From: Mycogone perniciosa
Taxonomy: Eukaryota; Ascomycota; Sordariomycetes; Hypocreales; Hypocreaceae
Direction: 5' to 3'
Assembly: GCA_025331125.1 (NCBI GenBank)
Contig: JAOALB010000339.1
Coordinates: 1-14,998, forward strand
DNA length: 14,998 bases
Position 1 is the stretch's first letter; every line of letters begins with the position of its first letter. The notes under the pieces were generated by a model. The model did not search any database. It saw only the letters and a list, made by a program, of their open reading frames with translations, and had not been told where the DNA came from. This document shows, in pieces, positions 1-9,075 of this stretch. A program made the translations under genes and the position numbers.

Positions 1-992
1 TAATCTGCCTCTCATTGGCTTGACTATGGGAGAGCGGACGGGATCCCGTATATTCCAATGGATATGGTCGTATGTGCCATGGCTACCCTTCCGAAGTCTT
101 ATATTCCAAAACTTCCTCGGACGAGAGAAACACCAAAAATCTACAATAATGGGGGGAGTGGACGGGGTGTTTTGTGCGAAAATTGAACTTGGGCTGAAGT
201 TTTGCCGTCTCCAGTCCGAACTCCGTGTTTGTTGTGGATGACTGTTTCGGTATGATGGATTGTACTTTAACCGTTTCCTACCTCTGGCCCCAGCATCGCG
301 AGTTCGAAGCGCCGGACACTCCCCAGTTATACACAGCACCTAGCATACCTGGCTGCGTCTTATTTTAATATGTACCTTGGTAAGCCCTGCCTCAATGGGC
401 CATTCCTATGCCATTGAAGTCCTAAACAGAATGCCTTACAGGTGAATATTGAAAGTATATATTCTACTAAATCCCAAAATCTCTCCCAAGTTTCTCTCTT
501 TTCCTCTTACCCTACAATTCTGAAACAAAATCTCATGAAAGTGGCATATGGCCACCGTACTGGCGAAAATGATGAAGTTATTCCATTGATAAGTCGAGTT
601 CTCATAAGACGAGATTCTGACCCCTATATATGTTGGAAAAGATAATCTAGTTCAGTTCGAAAAGCGCCGGGATCTAAGCACTCTACGAGGATCGCTCATG
701 GTTAAGAATGAAGAGAGATCTGTTGGAATGTGTTGTAATATGAATCCAACACTGAGTTTGACATCATGGCTCAGACCAGATACGGGGTTTATCCTTATCA
801 TAGAATACCTCAATTGATGAGCAATAATCTCTATCCGACTGCTAGACCTGAAATTGGATTGTCGCTCAGACGTGGCGCTATAGACTCAATAAATTTGGAG
901 ACAAATATGGAGATGTTGCGCAAAACACGGCCAATTCGCTGGTATCATCACTTCAAGGGGGCCTTGTTGGTAGAGCGCAGTCGTAACACAAC

Positions 993-1054
993 TGTCAGAC
1001 CAAAATCCAGCAAAATGTGAACCTACACTGTCCGTGTGGATAAGTGACCTTATA
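993..1054. repeat. Dispersed repeat, copy 1 (partner at 4521-4584)
   Basis: About 62 bases match the segment 4521-4584 in the same orientation. Both begin TGTC(A/G)GACC, share the core GCAAAATGTGA, and end with CGTGTGGATA(A/C)GTGACCTTATA. They differ by a few substitutions and a two-base indel. Copy 2 lies in the promoter of the monooxygenase on the minus strand; copy 1 has no recognisable gene in the matching position (below 993, minus strand). It could be the promoter remnant of a lost paralogue or the end of a transposable element. The sequence does not decide. Confidence 0.75.
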
Positions 1055-1584
1055 TCTAAAACCGATCTCCCCGTCATCATCTTTCCTTCCTACACGTTTT
1101 AAGACATGACCCCTCAAACAGGTCAGTGGCCTTTTCCGATTTATCCCGACCCGAGCCCCGGCTACAACCAATCAACTTCAACACTTCCCATCTTCCGGCT
1201 TCGCCCAGCCCGGCCTAGCCTGAATCAAGACCCAAGCTTCAAGGCACGTCATCGTGTTTCTCCGCACTGCCCCGGAGATCTCTGCCATTGATCCTTCTCG
1301 TTTTGGGCCAGTGTGTCAGGCCTGTTATTTGGACGATTTGGTTGGCCGTTGTCCAGTCAGGTGGCGGACTGGAAGCTCAAGACTCAACAGGGCTGACATA
1401 CATAGCACACCTTGGATTCCGCTCAGGTTAGTTCTCTGTGTAAGGCAAAACATCAACTAACGGCTATCTCCGTCTGGAGCTTCGGTAATAACTACCAAAT
1501 CGGTGCCCAAAGGTCTACAGTCGCGGGTATATTCGTAAATTGTTGTTCCTTTCCCTAATTTCTACTCGAGAATTATCGATCTTG

Positions 1585-1591
1585 TGACTCA
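1585..1591 (+). promoter_or_regulatory. TGACTCA site (AP-1/CpcA-Gcn4 type) in the hydrolase promoter
   Basis: A perfect palindromic TGACTCA lies 37 bases upstream of the hydrolase ATG. In fungi this is the consensus for bZIP factors of the Gcn4/CpcA and AP-1 classes. It may fall inside the transcribed leader rather than the promoter. A seven-base site arises often by chance, so function is inferred only. Confidence 0.3.
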
Positions 1592-1627
1592 TCCGTTCCA
1601 ACCTGTAATCCGGCCCGTAATTTCAGC

Positions 1628-2476
1628 ATGGCAAGCAAAGAGGCACCAACGATCCTCCTAGTCCACGGTGGTGGTCATGGGAATGCGGTCTACTGGGAAC
1701 GTCTTGAGACTGGGCTTCACGCCACAGGCTTTGCTACAGTGGCCGGAACCAATCCCTCGAATGGCCTCGCTACCGTTAGGACCGGGCACGTTTTTCAGGA
1801 CGATGTCCTTTATTGGCGGGAGAAGATAGAAACACTGGCTGATGCCGGGAAGGATATTGTCATGCTCATGCACTCCCTCGGGTCAGTGGTGGCAATTGAA
1901 GCAGCACAGGGCCTGACAAAGGCCGATCGAGAGAAGTGTGGCCGCAGCGGTGGTGTGTCACACATGGTCTTCCTGGCCGCATACCTCCCTGACGAGGGCG
2001 AAAGCGTTTTCACCTTCTACGGCACGCGTGGCTCTCTGCCATCAAGGGCATCGTTCACTGAGGTCTGTGGACATCGGGTTCAGAGCGTCAGGATCTTTTG
2101 CTAATGAGTGCATGCTGCATAGGCTAACGGCCTCTCGGTTTTCGACCTCGCCCCATTCTATGAGCATTACTACTCCAATTGCCCTGCTGCCGAACGCGAA
2201 CACTGGAAACAATACATGGCACTTCAAGCAACCGAAGTCCTCACCCAACCCATTACCCACGCCACCTGGAAAGACGTCCCTTGTGCTTGGATTTTCACAG
2301 AACAGGACGAAATCGTGACACTGGAAGCGCAGCAGATGATGGTTCAGTACGCGAAGGAGAAGTATGGAGTAACATTTCAGACTTTCAGCGTCGCGACTGG
2401 TCATTCCCCGTTCCTCTCGAAGCCTGATGAGATCGTAGAGATTATCCAGGCTGTATGTAAGGAGAACTATCTATAA
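1628..2476 (+). CDS. Alpha/beta hydrolase, two exons, 262 residues
   Basis: Exon 1 is 1628-2062 and exon 2 is 2123-2476, both in the same frame, joined across a 60-base intron. The start ATG has A at -3 and G at +4. Residues 7-16 form a beta strand running into HGGG (13-16), the usual oxyanion-hole region. The nucleophile elbow is MHSLGS with Ser83; His rather than Gly before the Ser is common in this fungal group. The acid is probably Asp207 in the stretch EQDEIV, and the base is His239 in GHSPFLSKP, so the triad looks complete. Length and layout fit the small single-domain AB_hydrolase_1/6 proteins of fungi, which include esterases, lactone hydrolases and methylesterase-like enzymes. The substrate cannot be read from sequence. 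There is no signal peptide, so a cytosolic location is likely. It is convergent with the monooxygenase at 3289-4455. Family call is firm; exon boundaries are likely. Confidence 0.85.
2063..2122 (+). other. Intron of the alpha/beta hydrolase gene
   Basis: The intron opens with GTCTGT and closes with CATAG, with a branch-like GCTAATG about 20 bases before the acceptor. It contains in-frame stops at 2102-2104 and 2120-2122, which is why it must be removed. Its 60-base length keeps the frame and is typical of filamentous fungi. The donor is not the commonest GTATGT/GTAAGT form, so a slightly different donor is possible. Confidence 0.7.
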
Positions 2477-3170
2477 CTTGAGCTCTTAGGTGTTAGCATA
2501 CTTGAAGTAGAGGAAATCAGCCCGTGTCTGCCTCAGATTAGACGATCTTTTTCTTTCCCTCTGCTCTCCTCTTGCTAAGAAGCATCCAAAACGAACCAAA
2601 AAAAAGAAGAAAAGACTTATATAGATAACCACAACGCCTGTGGGCTATGCACATAACTGAGTCTTCTCAACCATCCATTAACCTGCATCTCTCTCATCTT
2701 TTCACACCATTTTCTTCAGCGGCTGAGGCGGGACTTGGAGCTTTGTTTTTGTTACCCCTCCTCCCCCGCTTCCCCCTTGGATCTCTGAATCAGCGCGTCC
2801 TCAAACAGGCTGTGAGAGCTACCTAAAGATATGATATAATAGTCGACGCGTTTCATAACAGTGCGTAAAACTGGCGCGAAATACGGAGTAGATGGAGAGA
2901 GAAAAAATAACGTTAATAATAGCGCCGCAACTCCTATAGCTGCCTGGTAGGCAGGCTTTCACTGTTACGCCGGTCTTTGCCGGCTTCGGCTTCAAGAGCC
3001 AGAAGATGAACATACACGTCAATGCCTTTCCAATTGGCTGGATGGTAGTACTATATATAGAGGGAGAGGTAGAAGTGCCATTAAAAAAGAACAAGAAAAA
3101 CAATAATAAAGATAAGTTAATGAATAGCAATAATAAGGTTAAAAAAACCCCAGTATTAAAGGTAAAGGAA
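2477..3170. other. Intergenic region between convergent genes
   Basis: No gene is supported. The part near 2700-2790 is pyrimidine-rich. From about 3080 the sequence turns into A-rich, low-complexity DNA. A 104-codon open stretch on the minus strand (2819-3130) is mostly Leu/Phe/Ser from this base bias and looks fortuitous. A short stem (GCCGG...CCGGC near 2970-2985) and one TACGGAGTA motif (2882-2890) are present. The region must hold the 3' ends of both flanking transcripts. Confidence 0.5.
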
Positions 3171-3217
3171 TTTATTCATTTATTTATTTAACTTTGTAAA
3201 ATATAATTTTATTTATT
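3171..3217 (-). terminator. Cluster of AATAAA polyadenylation signals for the monooxygenase
   Basis: Read on the minus strand, AATAAA occurs several times between 3171 and 3217 (plus-strand TTTATT at 3171, 3179, 3183, 3208 and 3212). This is about 75-120 bases past the monooxygenase stop codon at 3289-3291. The spacing suits a fungal 3' untranslated region. Such hexamers are common in AT-rich DNA, so the assignment is tentative. Confidence 0.4.
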
Positions 3218-3288
3218 GATCAATGAGGCGCTTAGTCTAGGTAGCAAGAGCAGTTGTCGGTCATGTAGTATAAATCTATATCTCCGTA

Positions 3289-4455
3289 TTATACTGTAGG
3301 AGTAGTCTCTTCATTAATTCTAATGCCAAATGCGCTGACAGCGGTGGAATAACTCTGATGAACCGCCTCGCTCCTCATCTCCTGCTCATAAGCGGCTGTA
3401 ACACCGGGCTTGTACCCGCCAGCCTCGCGTAATAACCTCCCGAGCAAGGCAGAATCCCGAACGGCAGTGTTCGCACCAATGCCTCCTGCAGGTGTCATCG
3501 AATGGACAGCGTCACCGATGACTGTCACGCGAGGCTCGTTGGGCCATTCTGGCACACCTGGTGGCGTCGAACAGGTGATTTTCCAGAAGGCTGATTCCGC
3601 CTCGTTCATCTGATCAAAGAGCGGCTTGAAGCGCGGGTGCCAGTCCTTCGCGAGTGACTTGGCGATATCTGCAGCTTGCTTGCCCACGATGGTGTAATCG
3701 TCATTGGGGACTTGGATCACGCCTGGTTGGCCCCCCATCGTCTATCCGAATTCAATGTCGGGTTCGTCCATCTGACCAGGGCGGACATTAGTAATGATGG
3801 AAATAGACCCGCTCTGGCGAGTGCTGTCTTGCAGCCTAAAGACACCCTCGCCCAGGCCCCTGAATGCCGTGGTCGGTGCCTGGCCGTGGATACCCCTTAC
3901 GCCTGTGTCGTAGACCTTGAGCTTCCCACCCGAGAGCTGCTTTGCGACCTTGGAGTAGATGCCCTCGCCGCCGATGAGCATGGAACCTTCGATCGACTTG
4001 GTCCCGTCAGCAAATACGGCAACCACGCCGTCATTGGTAAGTTCATAGCCCGTAACGTGCTTGGCCATTTCGATATATTCCTCGCAGCCCTCTGCGAAGA
4101 TCTTTCGCATGTCTCCCCGAGCAATGCCCACGATTTTGCCATCTCGAGAGGTCAGAGTTTCGGCGACCGTGTGCTCGATCTGCTCCCCAGTCACGGCGTT
4201 GAATGAAGTAAAGCCACTGCCACCTGTTTTACCGCAAGTATCCCAGAATCGCTGCCATGTTTCGGCATCAAGGACAGATTCGACGGCGTCGAGGCCTTCT
4301 GACGATAAGCGTAATCGGTACCCTTGCGCGCGAAATGTAAATGTCACATCTCGCTCAAAGATCTTGAAGGGTATCTTGGATAGCCGCAGAGACTGGGCTA
4401 GCAGCAATGATGCAAGGCCGCCGCCTGAGATTAGGATTGGTTTGGTGGTGGCCAT
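3289..4455 (-). pseudogene. FAD-dependent monooxygenase (FAD_binding_3 type) with one in-frame stop
   Basis: The reading frame starts at the ATG whose first base is 4455 (context ACAATGG) and runs to TAA at 3289-3291: 388 codons in one frame, with a single TAG at 3742-3744. Part one, 237 residues, has the dinucleotide-binding start ISGGGLAS (residues 9-16), Glu34 in IFERD for the FAD ribose, the RGDMRKIF segment, and the second nucleotide motif LIGGEGIYS near 160-168. Part two resumes at once and has GDAVHSMTPAGGIGANTA (starting near residue 313), the FAD phosphate/ribose GD motif. Together these are all the landmarks of flavin aromatic-hydroxylase-type monooxygenases (zeaxanthin epoxidase/UbiH group), near the usual length of about 400. 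Such enzymes use NAD(P)H and O2 to hydroxylate or epoxidise a small molecule. The stop sits where a Trp (TGG) would fit. If translation ends there, the GD motif is lost and the enzyme should be dead. A sequencing error is the main alternative. No intron is needed elsewhere. Confidence 0.82.
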
Positions 4456-4520
4456 TGTATGCTGTGTGTGTTGCTGAACTGAACACTTAGCAGGTGGAGC
4501 TTGGAGAGGAGCTGAAGCTT

Positions 4521-4584
4521 TGTCGGACCGAAATGCAGCAAAATGTGAGCTCACACACTGTGCGTGTGGATACGTGACCTTATA
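4521..4584. repeat. Dispersed repeat, copy 2, in the monooxygenase promoter
   Basis: This is the partner of 993-1054. On the minus strand it lies 66-129 bases upstream of the monooxygenase ATG, and its distal end contains TTATAA (4580-4585), a plausible TATA box. So the repeat either carries the promoter or was inserted just upstream of it. Its minus-strand reading contains GTGAGCTCACATTTTGCTG. Something similar can be read at the first copy, so the shared unit probably has a defined identity beyond this window. Confidence 0.75.
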
Positions 4585-4985
4585 ACTTAGTGTGCCATGC
4601 GACAAGCTGAATAGCTTAATTAAATGTCAGTCACTCTCCGCCCAAATTCGTTATTATTAATTTATGACACAGTATTATAAAGCCCAAGAAATGGGATTAG
4701 ATTTCGTAGTACCAGGATGGTTTGTAATACAGATCGTATGTATTATGAATCACCATACGAAGTACGAAGCAGAATCGACTCCTCCCCATTGGGCTGATGG
4801 GTACAGCTTATACGCGCGCGGGCATCAATAAGCGCTACCTCGGGTGCTGTCTATATTTCCTTTTTGTACTTTGTACTTCGTATAATTTCACAAGTTAGAC
4901 ATCTCAGTTTCATTCACTGGATCATTCTGTATTAATCCCTTAATATAATCACATGTATTCCTTAATCCAACTGCCCTTTCGACCA
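4585..4985. other. Intergenic region holding a small inverted-repeat segment
   Basis: No gene is supported between the monooxygenase promoter and the broken gene at 4986. The stretch is AT-rich with many short stops in every frame. The only structure I see is the inverted-repeat pair at 4755-4769 and 4869-4883. Confidence 0.45.
4755..4883. repeat. 129-base segment with 15-base terminal inverted repeats (MITE-like)
   Basis: The left arm ATACGAAGTACGAAG (4755-4769) is the reverse complement of the right arm CTTTGTACTTCGTAT (4869-4883) at 14 of 15 positions. The interior of about 100 bases has no coding capacity. Short non-autonomous DNA elements have this form. However, the flanks (CACC on the left, AATT on the right) show no clear target-site duplication, so excision/insertion history cannot be shown. 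The arm contains TACGAAGTA, a one-base variant of the TACGGAGTA motif that recurs in this window. Confidence 0.45.
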
Positions 4986-5276
4986 ATGCCAAGAGCTCAC
5001 AAAATCTCGACACAGACATAATCAACCGGCCTCTAGGAGTACAAGTTTGGCAATGAAATTGGGCTAGAAGCTGTTGCAGATGTTTTCCACGACTGGATTA
5101 TAGGTAAAGAAGTTGATCAGAGAGATGCAGGCTGCAGTGGATATGTTGTAGCAAGTCTCTCCGCTGACGACTTTGCGGGAGTCTATTATCATTGTAAAAC
5201 ACCTAGAACTCGACAACTGGAATCACTTGGGTTCCGAGTGATGACTGGATTATATGTCTATGACACGACTATTTAA
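4986..5276 (+). pseudogene. Unidentified broken gene, about 79-codon open 3' part
   Basis: From 5037 to the TAA at 5274-5276 the frame is open for 79 codons, with protein-like composition: it begins EYKFGNEIGLEAVADVFHDW and ends RQLESLGFRVMTGLYVYDTTI with mixed hydrophobic and charged residues. The same frame extends up to an ATG at 4986 but is broken by TAA at 5019-5021 and TAG at 5034-5036. Both stops could come from Gln codons by C-to-T. Another reading is that the TAG at 5034-5036 is the 3' splice site of an intron, with the first exon not recognised. The closing segment with LGFR faintly recalls the end of a GNAT acetyltransferase, but no acetyl-CoA motif is visible and I do not assign it. 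No family is recognised. Confidence 0.4.
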
Positions 5277-7069
5277 TGGATTTCGCTGTAAGAGATAGCA
5301 TGGAAGGTCCAGTGATCTATCTTGATCTTTAGAAGATGGATTATATTCCTATATAATTGAATTCCGGCGTCTTTTGATATCAGCTAGAACCTTGCGGCCA
5401 CCAATGAATGTGGTTCGCATGTTGGCCACTAAGAAGAGTTCGTAAGTTTTGCCGTACAACGCGCAGTCACCAGACATCGGTAGAGATCTCAGAAAAGCGA
5501 GGAAAAGAATGAAAAGAAAGAGAATCTACCCGATGGGTCTGACCCATGCGCTTTTTCGTGATTTGTTCTTGATTTTCTCAAGCTGACAACTTGGCAACTG
5601 GGGTGTCTCAACCCTCAATTCGGTGCACCTGATTTTCCACCTTGACGCTGATGTGTATGCTGAATTTCAGATCAGTAATTGTGATCCGAAGCCGTGGAAG
5701 CCGCCAAAGGAAGACAGCCAAGTGATGGGCTCTGTTAACTTACGCTTATGCATAACGGTCCATGAGACCTGTGACATCAGCATTGTGCGGGAGGGGTCGA
5801 GCCTAGGGCTGTGCCGTTATGCCAGAGATGCCCGGATGAAAGCACAATAGCTGACCTGACATAGACGTTCCCCATAATTGTCCCTCCTGAATCTTACCCT
5901 AGTATTGAACCAGGGGTCATCCATCAAGCATCCATCCTTTAATTGATGGGGCTAGAGAAGCTCATAGGCACACCTTTTGTTTGGTGTATTGCTTCTTCTC
6001 TATGAACAATAGATGAAACTTGTATTCCAGAATAGATGAGTGTTTATGGCAAGGCTTTTCAACGCTTTCGTGTTTTTGGTGGGAATTTGACGATATACTC
6101 AACTGCTCTCAGGTAACTCCAACCTCAAATGTTACTCGCATCATGAATTAGATGAGCTCGGTAATAGTTGGATAAGGGCAGTTTGAGTACGCTTGTACCG
6201 AACTAAATGTGCAACCGCTGTTCTCATTCATCATATTGAGGTCAGGGTCAAGCTCCCTGTCCCGATTCGAAGTTATAACGACCCGTTTTACTAGATGAGG
6301 TCTTCTGGTAAGCCCCGTTCATCAGCAGCATCAGACTGAACAAGAACTGAAGATTTCTGTAAAATATTAATGGGTGTTTGAATTGCAGTAATGTCTGTCG
6401 AATTAATACTGACACTCGGCCTCTACTGATATGAAGATGCAGAGTACGATGTGGTGTATTAGGCAATTCTTTGACACAGTCTATCGTCAAACATGGAGAA
6501 AAGAACAGACAGCGTATGGGGCCGAGAGATGAGAGACAGTCAAGCCAGGCACAAGCGATCAAGAACTGCAAGAAAAGAGACCTTGGATATAACGCGAGGA
6601 ATGTTGGAAAGATTTGGATTAGTAATTTACTCAATCTCAACCTGGCTGTCTTGTTTACTCTGCACTCTTCCATCCTGTGTCGAAAATAGTCTGCTTTGAT
6701 ATGAGGAGGCCTCAGCGCTTTTACTCCGTATGCGAGGTCCTCCGAATTTATGACATTTGATGACTAAATACCGGTCTGTGAGCCTGTGTAACCGAGTTCC
6801 GAGGCACGAATCAATGGTTTGAAGCGGGGGGGGGGCATCGCAGTTCTTCCCGCTAGCAGCATCTCATGCTGGTCACGTAATGTGCGCACAGCGGGTGAAG
6901 GAGAAGCGAGAAATACGGGTGAGTGGCATGCTCTTTCTACGGACTAAACCCCACTGTTACAATCCGCAGCTAAATATCCATCGGGTTCAAAGATGCGATG
7001 CATATACGAACATGTTTCATCCACTTTACTGCCAACTTTGCGTCATGGTATGACTAAATTTGCGAGAAT
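5277..7069. other. Gene-free stretch
   Basis: No gene is supported. The longest open frame is on the minus strand, 6248-6673 (141 codons from an ATG at 6673). It is dominated by Leu, Ser and Arg, has no recognisable motif and overlaps two open frames on the other strand, so I regard it as chance. An 87-codon open stretch on the plus strand (5587-5850, with no ATG start) carries several Cys residues and might be a relic, but I cannot name it. Minor landmarks are a G run at about 6826-6836 and a TACTCCGTA motif at 6722-6730. Confidence 0.45.
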
Positions 7070-7085
7070 TATAAAGGGTATAAAG
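7070..7085 (+). promoter_or_regulatory. Twin TATAAAG boxes of the SnoaL-like gene
   Basis: TATAAAG occurs at 7070-7076 and again at 7079-7085, nine bases apart, ending about 114 bases before the ATG at 7199. This is a good distance for a fungal core promoter with a leader of roughly 70-90 bases. The close spacing could give two neighbouring transcription starts. Confidence 0.5.
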
Positions 7086-7198
7086 CCCCGTCTGTATGCC
7101 TCCTCATTGAGGGGAAAAATAGTACTATCTCAAACTTGCAAGCCATCTGTCTTAATTTGCGGACATTGAGTTCTTTTGCATTGCATCAATCCAATATC

Positions 7199-7671
7199 AT
7201 GGCCAACATTTCGTCCCGTGTTGCCCTCCTGGAGGAGGCAAACAACAGTGGAGACATAGACAGAATCATGCAGTTGTACCCCGAACACGTCAGATTTAGT
7301 GACTTCGGTGAGGCTACCCAAGATATCCGCAATCCTTCTTTCTACCAGGGAAACTTATCGACACTAACCGCGCGGTTATATGGAATGTAGCGTTTGGCGC
7401 TGTCAACATGCGGAAGCCAGAGATGCGTGAGTTTTTCGGTGGCTTCCTGAGTGGAAATAAGGGAGTCACATTCCACACACGACATGCTCATGGCTCGGAC
7501 AATTTGTTTGCATGGGAGGTGGATCTCACCTTTATCTCTGGTGCAGACATTGAAAAGTTCAGTGTTAAGAAGGGGCAGGAGGTATTGATGAAGGGGGTTT
7601 CGCTGACGCGATGGGAGAATGATCTGATTGTTGAACAAAAGGACTACTTCTTTATGGAGAGCGCCAAATAA
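7199..7671 (+). CDS. SnoaL-like / NTF2-like superfamily protein, two exons, 129 residues
   Basis: Exon 1 is 7199-7307 and exon 2 is 7391-7671; the junction splits one codon (Ala37). The ATG has A at -3 and G at +4. The product begins with a helix of the form SSRVALLEEANNSGDIDRIM, then YPEHVRFSDFAFG, then MREFFGGFL, and ends with beta strands such as WEVDLTF, LMKGVSLTRWEND and IVEQKDYFFM. This order (N-terminal helix with a D..R/M..y..d pattern, then a curved sheet ending in kG.s..r.....I.eqkDYf) is that of SnoaL-like/ketosteroid-isomerase-like proteins of 120-150 residues. Members are cyclases, isomerases or dehydratases on polyketides and terpenoids, or have no known function. The catalytic residues cannot be fixed by eye, so the reaction stays open. 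No signal peptide. It looks intact. Confidence 0.72.
7308..7390 (+). other. Intron of the SnoaL-like gene
   Basis: The donor is GTGAGG and the acceptor AATGTAG, with a good branch sequence CACTAAC about 20 bases before the end. The 83-base intron changes frame, and removing it restores a continuous product through DFAFGAVNM, which fits the family. Without splicing the first frame stops at 7388-7390. Confidence 0.7.
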
Positions 7672-9039
7672 AATCACGGAGGGACTGAGTTTTTAACATA
7701 TATTTTCTAAGCTCCCTGACTCCTGTATGTTTGGCTTGGTCTTGGCTGTCTGTTTGAGCATGTCATTGTGGTGGCTTGACGAATGCGACGTTTCTTGTGT
7801 TCCTGTCGCCGACCCTATCAAGGAATAGGATTACCTTCCGAGGGTATTGTTACAGCATCTGTTAGCTTATGGTAACGGTAGTGAATAGCTTTCACCATCC
7901 AACATATCAGGTGCTCCGTCATGTGGATGGTCAGAATATATGTCCTAGTGTTCTTGGGAATTCATCTAACATCTACTCCGTATAGTGTTTCGTTTTATTG
8001 AGACGAGCATCGGCAGCAATCTAAGTTGCACAGCTTCCCTTACGCTGTTGATTTCAGAGCCTTCCAGATATTGCTCAACCCGGGAAATAGCCACTTGGAG
8101 TTATTTCGAGTTTTCCTGAACCGTCAGACCGATAGGTTCTAATAGTAGATGTCTAATACCTATAAGGATGTTGGCTATAAGACTCTTAATCTAATTTGCC
8201 TTGACACTTTTGACAATATAATAGTAAATTCCAAAGATATAATATTTGGTGGCGCTATAAGTATAAAATATACATATAATCTCCAACCTTATGAGTATTT
8301 TTAAAGACTAGCAATTGTTATTATTGCACGTTAAAAAGCAAGTAACTCAATTTCGTTATTGCCATAAATACATTATAGGAGGCGCATGCCATCTATAAAT
8401 CTCCTCCAATCACCGGAAACTGCCAAAAAATATATGGGGGGAAAGGTAAGTGAGGCGACATGTATGGCTAGGGAGTATTTGGCACTTCGAGCTAGACACC
8501 GGGACCGGAGCTGAGAAACGGCCGTCCAAAACGGACATGAGGTAATAACAGACGGCGCTGAAAAAGTGGAACAAATAACTACGGAGTAGTAAAAGCCATG
8601 TTCAAGGTTCACATGGTTATGCTGCATGCAGACCAAAGATACGCATTACAAGTTTCAACGCCCCATATCCAGCCAGCCACCAGCATCCCTCATAGATCCA
8701 CAGTTAAAACCAGAGGATGTAAAAAAGAAACAAAAAAAAGGAATACCTAGTAAACTGCTGATCTATCGGTGAGCGGCCCAGCCGCCTAAGCATCTGGCCG
8801 GGTTGATGGTGTATAACCGTATGGGGATTCCACGTTATATAAATTAGTTGCTATGGAATCTAAGAAACATAAGGAGACAAGCAAGTTGTGACGGAGCGCG
8901 GCACAGCTATGTGGAGCATAGAGAGAGGGGAAATGTAGCTTGATTCTACGAAAAGAGAATGTGCCCTAATGGCATCTATATAATATGCGTATAGCTAAAG
9001 GAGGGGAAAGGAAAGGAAAAGAAAGCGACCATATCGCCT

Positions 9040-9075
9040 TACTCGTACATATCGCTTACGCGATGTGTACGAGTA
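9040..9075. repeat. Near-perfect 16-bp hairpin with four-base loop
   Basis: The arm TACTCGTACATATCGC (9040-9055) pairs with GCGATGTGTACGAGTA (9060-9075) at all 16 positions, one of them a G-U/T pair, around the loop TTAC. It lies in a gene-free region just after a purine-rich run. The stem is far better than expected by chance for a random 36-base stretch. It could be a small RNA stem, a protein-binding palindrome or the scar of an element. No U-run follows, and fungi do not use such terminators, so a terminator role is not suggested. Confidence 0.7.

Larger units (their letters stand above)
1..1627. other. Gene-poor stretch upstream of the alpha/beta hydrolase
   Basis: No gene is supported here. 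Two weak candidates exist. One is an ATG at 535 following a CT-rich leader, open to 645 (36 codons). The other is an ATG at 766 with a fair Kozak context, open to 1020 (84 codons) and running into the dispersed repeat at 993-1054. Neither product resembles a family I know, and neither has a recognisable motif. The part from about 1106 to 1460 is richer in G+C and open in more than one frame, but again without recognisable protein content. It may be promoter sequence or old gene debris. The last 150 bases are probably the hydrolase promoter and 5' leader. Confidence 0.5.

Noticed and set aside
2819..3130. 104-codon open frame on the minus strand with a hydrophobic start
   Set aside because: The hydrophobic Leu/Phe run is simply the translation of an A-rich tract read on the other strand; no family resemblance.
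3740..3790. An intron that would remove the monooxygenase stop
   Set aside because: A frame-keeping 45-base option exists (GTCCGC to GATAG) but has a poor donor, no branch site, is very short, and would delete residues that read as normal family sequence; longer options break the frame.
3676..4477. Long plus-strand frames (176 and 138 codons) across the monooxygenase
   Set aside because: They are antisense shadows of a minus-strand gene with clear FAD motifs.
6248..6673. 141-codon open frame on the minus strand
   Set aside because: It is rich in Leu, Ser and Arg, shows no motif, and lies over competing plus-strand frames; there is no promoter or intron pattern to support it.
8600..8635. Inverted partner of the dispersed repeat (AGGTTCACAT...GCTG)
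   Set aside because: The match breaks up after ten bases and needs gaps; not convincing as a terminal inverted repeat.
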